Positions 24,959 to 31,869 of a stretch of DNA of 64,000 bases are shown in pieces (position 1 is the first letter of the stretch; every line of letters begins with the position of its first letter). The stretch covers positions 1 through 64,000 of the forward strand of contig JBEIIG010000006.1 in NCBI GenBank assembly GCA_040380855.1. The letters run 5' to 3'. This DNA is from VFMC01 sp040380855. GTDB taxonomy: Bacteria > Actinomycetota > Acidimicrobiia > Acidimicrobiales > Ilumatobacteraceae. The translations under genes and the position numbers were made by a program. Under the pieces are notes generated by a model. The model ran no database searches. It had not been told where the DNA came from and saw only the letters and a list, made by a program, of their open reading frames with translations.

Positions 24959-25105
24959 CCCGGGCCAACGGGTTGCACCGCCAAGCAGGCGGGAAGAGCC
25001 GATCGTCACCCTGCAATCCTGGGGCTCTGGATCGGAACCGGTAGAAGACCACGAGAGTGGCGGCCGGACGGCGACCAAGTCGCCATCCCATCAGGGGTGG
25101 TCAAG
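24880..25105 (+). ncRNA. Possible TnpB omega RNA, overlapping the tnpB 3' end
   Basis: TnpB guide RNAs normally cover the 3' end of tnpB and the right end of its element. Here the 220 bases after tnpB are non-coding and structured: GGCGAC/GTCGCC forms a hairpin with a CAA loop (25070-25084), and CCGATC (24999-25004) can pair with GATCGG (25030-25035). The segment GGTGGTCAAG ending at 25105 is a candidate scaffold end, which would make the guide start GGAAGCCGGTGTGACC. Boundaries are guesses. Confidence 0.35.
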
Positions 25106-25127
25106 GGAAGCCGGTGTGACCCAAAAC

Positions 25128-25143
25128 AATGGGACACACGCTG
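25128..25143 (-). repeat. Right terminal inverted repeat of the IS5-like element
   Basis: AATGGGACACACGCTG is the reverse complement of the left end with one mismatch. TGA (25144-25146) follows. Confidence 0.85.
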
Positions 25144-25179
25144 TGAGTCGTCGGGCCGGTCGCCCGGCCAGCACGCCGA

Positions 25180-26811
25180 TCAGCCGACGATCTCGACATC
25201 CAGTTCGCCCGCGGTGTGACGGGCGCGCAGCACCTTCTTGTCGAACTTGCCCACGCTGGTCTTGGGCACCTCGGTGATGAAGCTCCAGCGCTCGGGCAGC
25301 CAGAACTTGGCGGTGCGCTCGCTCAGCCAGGTGCGCAGTTCCTCGGCGGTTGCGGTGGCGCCTTCTTTCAGCACCACGCACGCCATCGGGCGCTCGTCCC
25401 ACCGCGGGTCGGGCACACCGATCACGGCTGCCTCGAGCACGGCCGGGTGCCCCATGATCGTGTTCTCGAGGTCGACCGAGCTCACCCATTCGCCGCCGCT
25501 CTTGATGACGTCCTTGGCACGGTCGCTGATCATCACGTAGCCGTTGGGCAGCACCGAGGCCACGTCGCCGGTGCGCAGCCAGCCGTCGTGGAACTTCTCG
25601 GGGTCGTCGACGTTGTAGTACTCGGCCGTGATCCACGAGCCGCGCACCTCGATCTCGCCGAGCGACTCGCCGTCCCACGGCACCACGTCGCCGTTGTCGT
25701 CGGTGATACGGAGTTCGACACCGGGCATGATGCGGCCGGTCTTCACCCGCCAGTCGGTCTCGCTGAGGTCGGCCATGTCCTTGGGTGGGTGGCCGATGGC
25801 GCACACCGGGCTGGTCTCGGTCATGCCCCAGCCCTGCACCAGCGGCACCCCGAACACGTCGCGGTAGCCGTCGATCAGGCCGCGGGGCACGGCCGAACCG
25901 CCGCACATCACCAGGCGCAGGCTCGACATGTCGGTGCCCGGGGCATTCACCAGCAGGTCGTTCAGCACGGTGGGCACGGCACCGGTGAGGGTGGGCCTGG
26001 TGTCGGCGATCACCTTGCTGAGGGGAGCGGCCTGCAGGAACTGCTGCGGGAACACCAGGTCGGCACCGATCATCCACGCGGCGTACGGCGTGCCCCACGC
26101 ATTGGCGTGGAACATCGGCACGATCACCAGCATGCGGTCGGTCTCGGCAAGGGCGATGTTGGCGGTGGAGGTGACGGCGAACGAGTGCATGTAGGTGCTG
26201 CGATGGCTGTACATCACAACCTTGGGGTTGCCCGTCGTGCCGCTCGTGTAGCACATGTCCATGCCCTGCTTCTCGTCGATGTCGGGGTACTCGAAGCCGC
26301 CCGGTGCCGCATCGACGAGCGTGTCGTAGTCGAGCAACCCGTCGCCGAGGCCCTGCACGGCCGACGTGGGCGCGGCGGCCGAGCCCTTCACGATGATGTG
26401 CTGCACCGTGGTGAGCTGATCGCGCACCCGGGCCAGCAGCGGCGCAATGGATGCGTCGACGATGATCACCTTGTCCTCGGCGTGGTTGATGACGTAGGCG
26501 AGCTGCTCGGGGAACAGGCGGATGTTCAAGGTGTGCAGCACCGCACCCATGCACGGGATGGCCAGGTAGGCCTCGAGGTGGGTCTGGTTGTTCCACATGA
26601 ACGTGCCCACCCGGTCGCCCGCCTGCACACCCAGCGACGACAGCACTGCGGCCAGACGGTCGGCCCGGTCGGAGACCTCGGCGAACGTCGACTCGATGTA
26701 GCCGTCGCCCGTGAAGGTGATGACCTTGCTGTTGGCGTGCACCCGGCGGCCGTGCTCGAGGATCGGCTTGATGGTGAGCTGGTAGTCGTCCTGCATCGTG
26801 CTGCGCAGCAT
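25180..26811 (-). CDS. Long-chain acyl-CoA synthetase (AMP-binding)
   Basis: 543 residues of the ANL superfamily. Motif A3 is DMCYTSGTTGNPKVVMYSH near residue 185, motif A5 VQGWGMTETSPV, A7 WLRTGDVA and A8 DRAKDVIKSGGEWVSS. The C-terminal catalytic Lys lies in KTSVGKFDKKVLR. It activates a fatty acid to acyl-CoA through an acyl-AMP. The ATG at 26811 (MLRSTMQDDYQ) follows AGGGGG with a 6-base gap, and a TATTCT -10 lies about 36 bases upstream. The longer open frame overlaps the divergent thrH-like gene and is rejected. Confidence 0.92.
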   Translation of the reverse strand: MLRSTMQDDYQLTIKPILEHGRRVHANSKVITFTGDGYIESTFAEVSDRADRLAAVLSSLGVQAGDRVGTFMWNNQTHLEAYLAIPCMGAVLHTLNIRLFPEQLAYVINHAEDKVIIVDASIAPLLARVRDQLTTVQHIIVKGSAAAPTSAVQGLGDGLLDYDTLVDAAPGGFEYPDIDEKQGMDMCYTSGTTGNPKVVMYSHRSTYMHSFAVTSTANIALAETDRMLVIVPMFHANAWGTPYAAWMIGADLVFPQQFLQAAPLSKVIADTRPTLTGAVPTVLNDLLVNAPGTDMSSLRLVMCGGSAVPRGLIDGYRDVFGVPLVQGWGMTETSPVCAIGHPPKDMADLSETDWRVKTGRIMPGVELRITDDNGDVVPWDGESLGEIEVRGSWITAEYYNVDDPEKFHDGWLRTGDVASVLPNGYVMISDRAKDVIKSGGEWVSSVDLENTIMGHPAVLEAAVIGVPDPRWDERPMACVVLKEGATATAEELRTWLSERTAKFWLPERWSFITEVPKTSVGKFDKKVLRARHTAGELDVEIVG

Positions 26812-26962
26812 GTGTTCCCCCTGGTCGTCGTCGACGTGTGCTGCGAAGAATAGACAGCCCGGCTCCGGCGGCCACCGTCCGACACCCTCGACGCGGCCTA
26901 CGCTCACAGGGCCGGTGCCCGCACCGCGGCCGGCGCCGCCGATCACCCACCGGAGTTCTTCG

Positions 26963-27568
26963 ATGACCAACCAGACCATCGTCACCCTCGACCTCGAAGG
27001 TGTCCTCGTCCCCGAGATCTGGATCGCCGTGGCCGAGCGCACCGGTATCGCCGAGCTGCGCCGCACCACCCGCGACGAACCCGACTACGACGTGCTGATG
27101 CGCGGCCGGCTGCAGATCCTCGATCAGCACGGCCTGACGATGTCGACCATCGCCGATGTGATCGACGGCCTCGGCCCGATGGAAGGTGCCCGCGACTTCC
27201 TCGACGCGCTGCGCGCCCGCACCCAGGTGGTCATCCTCTCCGACACCTTCGAGCAGTTCGCCGCACCGCTGATGCGCCATCTCGGGATGCCCACCATCTT
27301 GTGCCACCGCCTCGTGGTCGACGACGACCGCATCGTCGACTACCGCCTGCGGATGCCCGACCAGAAGCGTCATGCGGTGAACGCCTTCCAGTCGTTGCAG
27401 TACCGCGTCGTGGCGGCGGGCGACTCGTACAACGACGCCGCCATGCTGGGCGCCGCCGATGCCGGGTTCTGGTTCCGTTCGCCCGACTCGATCGCCGCGC
27501 AGTTCCCGAACTTCCCGCGCGCCGAGCACTACGACGACCTGTTCGCGCTCATCACCGGCGCGCTGTGA
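26963..27568 (+). CDS. thrH: ThrH-like phosphoserine phosphatase/homoserine phosphotransferase
   Basis: 201 residues, HAD superfamily. Motif I is VTLDLEGVLVPEIWIAVAE, with the D-x-E that marks ThrH. Motif II is VVILSDTFEQFAAPLM, and motif III/IV is AAGDSYNDAAMLGAADAG. Characterised ThrH enzymes dephosphorylate phosphoserine and can pass the phosphate to homoserine. ATG 26963 follows CGGAG with an 8-base gap. Its TGA overlaps the GTG of the following serine hydrolase gene (GTGA), though no shared function is obvious. Confidence 0.9.
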   Translation: MTNQTIVTLDLEGVLVPEIWIAVAERTGIAELRRTTRDEPDYDVLMRGRLQILDQHGLTMSTIADVIDGLGPMEGARDFLDALRARTQVVILSDTFEQFAAPLMRHLGMPTILCHRLVVDDDRIVDYRLRMPDQKRHAVNAFQSLQYRVVAAGDSYNDAAMLGAADAGFWFRSPDSIAAQFPNFPRAEHYDDLFALITGAL

Positions 27569-29004
27569 ACCTCGCACCCCTCGCTGCGCAGCACGACGCG
27601 CTCGCTGCGCTGGTGGGCGAGTATTCGGCCGAGCACCGCTGCCCGAGCATCTCGTGGGGCGTCGTGGCCGAGGGGCAGGTGGCCGTCGCCGGGTCGGTGG
27701 GCGTGCTCGACGTCGAGGCACCGACGCCCGTCGCGCCCACCGCCGACTCGGTGTACCGCATCGCGTCGATGACCAAGAGCTTCACGTGCGCGGCCATCCT
27801 CGCCCTGCGCGACGATGGCGTGCTGTCGCTGAGCGATCGCGTCGCCGACCTCGCGCCCGAGCTGGCGGCGGTGACCGGCCCGACGAGCGACGCGGCACCC
27901 ATCACCGTGGGCGACCTGATGTCGATGGCGTCGGGTCTGGCCACCGACGACGCATGGGCCGACCGACACCTCGAGATCAGCGACGCCGACCTCGATGCCG
28001 TGGTGGCGAACGGCGTGCTGTTCGCCCACAGCCCGGGCACCGCGTACGAGTACTCGAACCTCGGGTTCGGCCTGCTCGGTCGGGTGGTGCTGCGCGCCAC
28101 GGGGCGCCCGGTGCAGGCGCACATCAGCGAACGCCTGCTCGGCCCGCTCCACATGACCCGATCGACCTGGGTGCAGCCCCCGCACGACGACTGGGCCCGT
28201 CCGCACCGGGTGCAGGGCGGCACCATCGTGGCGGAGGGCACTCCGCTGCAGGGCGATGGCGGTATCGCCCCGATGGGCGGGCTGTGGACCACCGTCGCCG
28301 ACCTGGCCCGCTGGGTGCACTTCCTCGACGACGCATTCCCGCCCCGCGACGATCGCGACGACGGGCCGCTGCGCCGAGCCTCGCGCCGCGAGATGCAGCG
28401 CATCCACACCTTCGTCGGCACCACCACGCTCGCCGGCCAGCGGCTGACGGCGGGCTACGGCTACGGGCTGCGCATCGCCGACAGCCCCACCCTCGGGCGC
28501 ATCGTCACCCACGCGGGCGGCCTGCCCGGCTATGGCTCGAACATGCGCTGGCTGAGCGGCCGCGGTATCGGTGCCGTCGCGCTGTCGAACGGCACCTATG
28601 CGCCGATGAGCGAACTGACGATGCGGATGCTGATACTGCTCGGCGATGCCGGTGCGGTCCCGGCGACCACGGTGGCGGTGCCCGAACACCTGCACGACGC
28701 AGCGGCACGACTGGTGGCGCTGCTCGACGACTGGAGCGACGATGCTGCCGACGCGCTGTTCGCCGACAACGTGGCGCCCGACGAGTCGTTCGCCCGACGC
28801 GCCGCTGCCGCACGACACCTCGTCGAGGCGTGCGGTGGCTCGCTGGTGGTTCAGGGCATCACGGCATCGAGTGCCAGTGAGGCGACGGTCGAACTCCGGC
28901 ACCCGTCGGGCGCACCGGTGGTGCTGCGCGTCGAACTCGCCCCGCTGCTGCCGGTCAGGGTGCAGCTGTACACCGTCACGATGCCCGGGCCAACGACGGA
29001 CTGA
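27565..29004 (+). CDS. Beta-lactamase-family serine hydrolase
   Basis: 479 residues, class C beta-lactamase/DD-peptidase fold. The S-x-x-K motif is IASMTKSFTCA near residue 70, the Y-x-N motif is YEYSNLGFGLLG near residue 156, and the third motif is HAGGLPGYGSN. A C-terminal domain of about 120 residues after the catalytic domain is uncharacterised. It has no signal peptide, so it is probably a cytoplasmic esterase or peptidase rather than a secreted beta-lactamase. GTG 27565 overlaps the thrH-like stop. Confidence 0.85.
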   Translation: MNLAPLAAQHDALAALVGEYSAEHRCPSISWGVVAEGQVAVAGSVGVLDVEAPTPVAPTADSVYRIASMTKSFTCAAILALRDDGVLSLSDRVADLAPELAAVTGPTSDAAPITVGDLMSMASGLATDDAWADRHLEISDADLDAVVANGVLFAHSPGTAYEYSNLGFGLLGRVVLRATGRPVQAHISERLLGPLHMTRSTWVQPPHDDWARPHRVQGGTIVAEGTPLQGDGGIAPMGGLWTTVADLARWVHFLDDAFPPRDDRDDGPLRRASRREMQRIHTFVGTTTLAGQRLTAGYGYGLRIADSPTLGRIVTHAGGLPGYGSNMRWLSGRGIGAVALSNGTYAPMSELTMRMLILLGDAGAVPATTVAVPEHLHDAAARLVALLDDWSDDAADALFADNVAPDESFARRAAAARHLVEACGGSLVVQGITASSASEATVELRHPSGAPVVLRVELAPLLPVRVQLYTVTMPGPTTD

Positions 29005-29103
29005 CCCGTCGGCCGGCCCGACCGCGGCCCGTGGGTCGATCGACGGCCGCACCGGGGCCGTTCGACACTGGGGCAGAGGCGCCCGCACATCCACGCTCGG
29101 CGC

Positions 29104-29892
29104 ATGCGCCGCCTTCCGCACCGCCGAACCCACCTCGCCACCTGTGCTGCAGTGGTCGTCCTCACCACCGCCGCCTCGTGCGGACCCGAACGCAGTGCCA
29201 GCGACACGACCGCCGGCACGGCGGCGACGACAGTGACAACGCTTGCGACGACGGCCACCACGACGCCGTCGACCACCGACCGGCGCACGATCCGCGTCAC
29301 CGCACTCGGGCAGGCCCAGGGCACACCCGACGCGCTCGTGCTGATGCTCGGCGTCGAGGTGTTCGGCACGTCGACCGCCGAGGCGCTGTCGACGCTCGCC
29401 GCCAAGGCCGCCACCCTGACAGCATTCCTACGGCAGTACGGCATCGACGACACCGACGTGCAGACCACCGGACTGTGGGCCTACCCGTTCTACGGCGACT
29501 ACAGCGGCGCGATGCCGACGGTGAGCGGCTACCAGGCGGGCGAGACGTTCAGCGTGAAGGTGGCCGACCTCGGCGCGGCGGCTCCGCTGCTCGACGGCGC
29601 AACGTTCGCGATCGCCGATGCACTGCGTCTGCAGGGCCTCAGCTGGGTCATCGACGATCCGTCGGCACTGCAACAGCAGGCACGGCTCGAAGCCATCGAC
29701 CAGGCCGAGCAGCAGGCGGCCGCCCTTGCATCCGCGGCGGGGTTGACCCTCGGGCCGATCGTCTCGGTCGACGAGTCGAACGGTGCCGCGATGTCGGGCT
29801 ACTACGGCGGCGCCGGCATGGAAGCTCTCCCCATCGCACCCGGCAGCCTCACGGTCTCGACACAGGTGACCATCACCTTCTCGGTCTCATAG
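29104..29892 (+). CDS. SIMPL-domain (DUF541) lipoprotein
   Basis: 262 residues. The N-terminal signal ends in TTAASC with Cys26 as the lipidation residue, followed by a Thr-rich linker. The rest is a SIMPL/DUF541 domain: RTIRVTALGQAQGTPDAL, a long alternating segment, and the closing VSTQVTITFSVS. The family includes periplasmic oxidative-stress proteins but has no agreed biochemical role. It is followed 110 bases later by the fasciclin lipoprotein gene. Confidence 0.85.
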   Translation: MRRLPHRRTHLATCAAVVVLTTAASCGPERSASDTTAGTAATTVTTLATTATTTPSTTDRRTIRVTALGQAQGTPDALVLMLGVEVFGTSTAEALSTLAAKAATLTAFLRQYGIDDTDVQTTGLWAYPFYGDYSGAMPTVSGYQAGETFSVKVADLGAAAPLLDGATFAIADALRLQGLSWVIDDPSALQQQARLEAIDQAEQQAAALASAAGLTLGPIVSVDESNGAAMSGYYGGAGMEALPIAPGSLTVSTQVTITFSVS

Positions 29893-29931
29893 GCACCGAC
29901 CGTCGAGACATCGGGGCGCGGCGGGCGCCGT

Positions 29932-29945
29932 GGGTCTTTGGTCCC
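29932..29945. promoter_or_regulatory. DosR/DevR-like box
   Basis: GGGTCTTTGGTCCC matches the core of the mycobacterial DosR site GGGAC-T-W-W-A-GTCCC at 12 of 14 positions. It is centred about 65 bases upstream of the fasciclin gene start. Consensus recalled from memory; no dosR homologue is in the window. Confidence 0.25.
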
Positions 29946-29990
29946 AGGGTGCCGGGACCTGCGCCCCTGCCCCGCTGAACAGGGCATCGG

Positions 29991-29996
29991 TACGTT
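29991..29996 (+). promoter_or_regulatory. -10 hexamer TACGTT, leaderless promoter
   Basis: TACGTT lies 6 bases before GTG 30003, supporting that start over the in-frame GTG at 30009. Confidence 0.45.
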
Positions 29997-30002
29997 CGTC
30001 GT

Positions 30003-30578
30003 GTGCTTGTGACCCCACGTACCTCCCCCGCCCGCGCCGGTCTGGCCCTGGTAGCCGCGGCAGCGCTGGCCCTGGCCACATCGGCGTGTGCCGACGATCT
30101 GTCCGACGCCCCCACCACCACCCTTGCGCCTGCCACGACAGCAGCACCCGCCACCACCGAGACCCCCGACCAGATGTTCGACATCGTCGGTACAGCACTC
30201 GAGGCCACGGTGTTCACCGAACTCGCCGGCCTCGTCGTCGACGCCGGCCTGGTCGACACCCTCCGCAGCGACGGGCCGTTCACCGTCTTCGCCCCCACCG
30301 ATGCAGCGTTCGCGAAGATCCCGACGGCCACCCTCCACCAGGTGCAGGACGACCCGGAGCTGCTCGCCACGGTGCTCACCTACCACGTCGTACCGGGCAA
30401 GCTCACCCTCGCCGACCTGCAGCCCGGCACGCTCACCACCGTCGCCGGCGTCGACCTCGAGGTCACCCGCACCGGCGACACGGTGTTCATCAACGGCTTC
30501 GAGATCGCCGCCAGCGATGTGATGGCCACCAACGGCGTCATCCACGTGATGGACGACGTGTTGCTGCCACCCGCCTGA
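30003..30578 (+). CDS. Fasciclin-domain lipoprotein
   Basis: 191 residues. The signal peptide ends ALATSAC (Cys29 lipidated) before a Thr/Ala/Pro linker. A single FAS1 domain follows: FTELAGLVVDAGLVDTL, the H1 motif GPFTVFAPTDAAFAKIP, TYHVVPGKLTLADL, and the H2 motif ATNGVIHVMDDVLLPP. FAS1 proteins are cell-surface adhesion modules, similar to mycobacterial MPT70/MPT83. It may respond to the DosR-like box upstream. Confidence 0.9.
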   Translation: MLVTPRTSPARAGLALVAAAALALATSACADDLSDAPTTTLAPATTAAPATTETPDQMFDIVGTALEATVFTELAGLVVDAGLVDTLRSDGPFTVFAPTDAAFAKIPTATLHQVQDDPELLATVLTYHVVPGKLTLADLQPGTLTTVAGVDLEVTRTGDTVFINGFEIAASDVMATNGVIHVMDDVLLPPA

Positions 30579-30604
30579 CCGAGAACCCCCAAAACCCCCC
30601 AGTC

Positions 30605-30642
30605 GCATCAGGTGGCCGGCAGTACTGTCGGCCACCTGATGC
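30605..30642. promoter_or_regulatory. 38-bp near-perfect palindrome over the ilvA promoter and start
   Basis: The outer arms GCATCAGGTGGCCG (30605-30618) and CGGCCACCTGATGC (30629-30642) are perfectly complementary, and the centre contains CAGTACTG. Only one pair in the whole 38 bases is mismatched. It covers the candidate -10 TACTGT (30623-30628), both possible start codons (GTG 30612, ATG 30639) and lies 26 bases after the fasciclin stop. It is either an operator or a strong mRNA hairpin that masks initiation. Confidence 0.7.
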
Positions 30643-31859
30643 ACATCGGGCCCCCCATCACCTTCGCCGACGTGCTGGCTGCCGCCGACCGCATCCGCGG
30701 CGAGGTGGCCACCACGCCGTCGGCACTGTCGCACACGTTGTCGGCCATCACCGGGGCCGAGGTCGTGGTGAAGTTCGAGAACCTGCAGTTCACCGGAGCC
30801 TTCAAGGAGCGGGGTGCTCTGAACCGCCTGCTCACATTGTCGGCCGACGAACGCGCGCGCGGCGTGGTGGCGATGTCGGCCGGCAACCATGCCCAGGGGC
30901 TCGCCCACCACGCCACCCGCCTCGGTATCCGCGCCACGCTCGTGATGCCCGAGGGCACGCCCCTCGTGAAGATGGCCAACACCCGCACGCTGGGTGCCCA
31001 TGTGGTCACCGCCGGAGCCACGCTCGTCGAGGCCGCTGAACATGCCCGCCACCTGGCCGACGAGCACGACCTGGTGTTCGTGCCGCCGTACGACTGCCCG
31101 GTGGTGATGGCCGGCCAGGGCACCGCCGTGCTCGAGTTGCTGCACGACGCCCCCGGCCTCGACGCAGTGGTGGTGCCCGTTGGCGGGGGCGGCCTGTTGG
31201 CCGGCTCGATCGCAGCGGCGCGCGGGGTCGACCCGATGGTCGAGGTGGTGGGTGTGCAGGTGGCGGCCTACGCGGCCTTCGCGTCGCGCATGCACGGCGG
31301 CGACGGCAGTGTGATCGGTGGCGACACGATCGCCGAGGGCATCGCCGTCGCCCGCCCCAGCGCGTCGGCGGTCAGGTTCGCGCAGCAGCAGCGGGTCGAC
31401 ATCGTGGTGGTCGACGACGACCACGTCGAAGCGGCGATCGCGCTCTACCTGGAGGTCGAGAAGGTGATGGCCGAGGGGGCCGGTGCCGCCCCGCTCGCGG
31501 CACTACTCGCCCACCCCGACCGGTTCCAGGGTCGCCGTGTGGGGCTGGTGCTGTCGGGCGGCAACATCGACCTGCGTGTGCTGGCCTCGGCGATGTTGCG
31601 GGCGTTGGCGCGCAGCGGTCGGCTCACCACGCTGTCGGTCTCGTTGCCCGACCGGCCCGGCGCGCTGCATTCGCTCACCGGCGTGCTGGCGGCACAGGGC
31701 GCGAACATCGTCGAGTTGTCGCACGACCGCATGGGCCCCGCCACCCGGCTGCGTTCGGCAGTGGTCGACGTACAGGTCGAGACCGCCGACCGCGCCCACA
31801 GCGATGCCGTCGTGGCCGCATTGCAGGCGGCCGGTTTCGCCGTCACCCGGCCCGACTGA
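30639..31859 (+). CDS. ilvA: Threonine dehydratase with ACT domain
   Basis: 406 residues, fold-type II PLP enzyme. The PLP Lys is in FENLQFTGAFKERGALN near residue 54; the glycine-rich phosphate loop is VPVGGGGLLAGS; SAGNHAQGLA is the substrate loop. The C-terminus (from about residue 325) is an ACT domain, as in the short threonine dehydratases (TIGR01127 type). It deaminates threonine to 2-oxobutanoate, for isoleucine synthesis or threonine breakdown; ACT domains usually bind amino-acid effectors. Start ATG 30639 lies within the right arm of the 38-bp palindrome. Confidence 0.9.
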   Translation: MHIGPPITFADVLAAADRIRGEVATTPSALSHTLSAITGAEVVVKFENLQFTGAFKERGALNRLLTLSADERARGVVAMSAGNHAQGLAHHATRLGIRATLVMPEGTPLVKMANTRTLGAHVVTAGATLVEAAEHARHLADEHDLVFVPPYDCPVVMAGQGTAVLELLHDAPGLDAVVVPVGGGGLLAGSIAAARGVDPMVEVVGVQVAAYAAFASRMHGGDGSVIGGDTIAEGIAVARPSASAVRFAQQQRVDIVVVDDDHVEAAIALYLEVEKVMAEGAGAAPLAALLAHPDRFQGRRVGLVLSGGNIDLRVLASAMLRALARSGRLTTLSVSLPDRPGALHSLTGVLAAQGANIVELSHDRMGPATRLRSAVVDVQVETADRAHSDAVVAALQAAGFAVTRPD

Positions 31860-31869
31860 GCCGGCCCGT

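Larger units (their letters stand above)
21418..25143. mobile_element. 3.7-kb IS5-like element carrying nested element and TnpB
   Basis: Terminal inverted repeats at 21418-21433 (CAGGGTGTGTCCCATT) and 25128-25143 match at 15 of 16 positions and are bracketed by TGA. The island encodes an intact IS5-type transposase, then a second nested element with a phosphotransferase gene, then a TnpB nuclease gene. A bare IS5 element would be about 0.9 kb, so roughly 2.8 kb is cargo or later insertion. It separates pepN from the acyl-CoA ligase gene without breaking either. Confidence 0.85.

Noticed and set aside
27565..29004. Secreted antibiotic-degrading beta-lactamase
   Set aside because: The S-x-x-K fold is present but there is no signal peptide and the third motif is HAGG, more like an esterase-type serine hydrolase.
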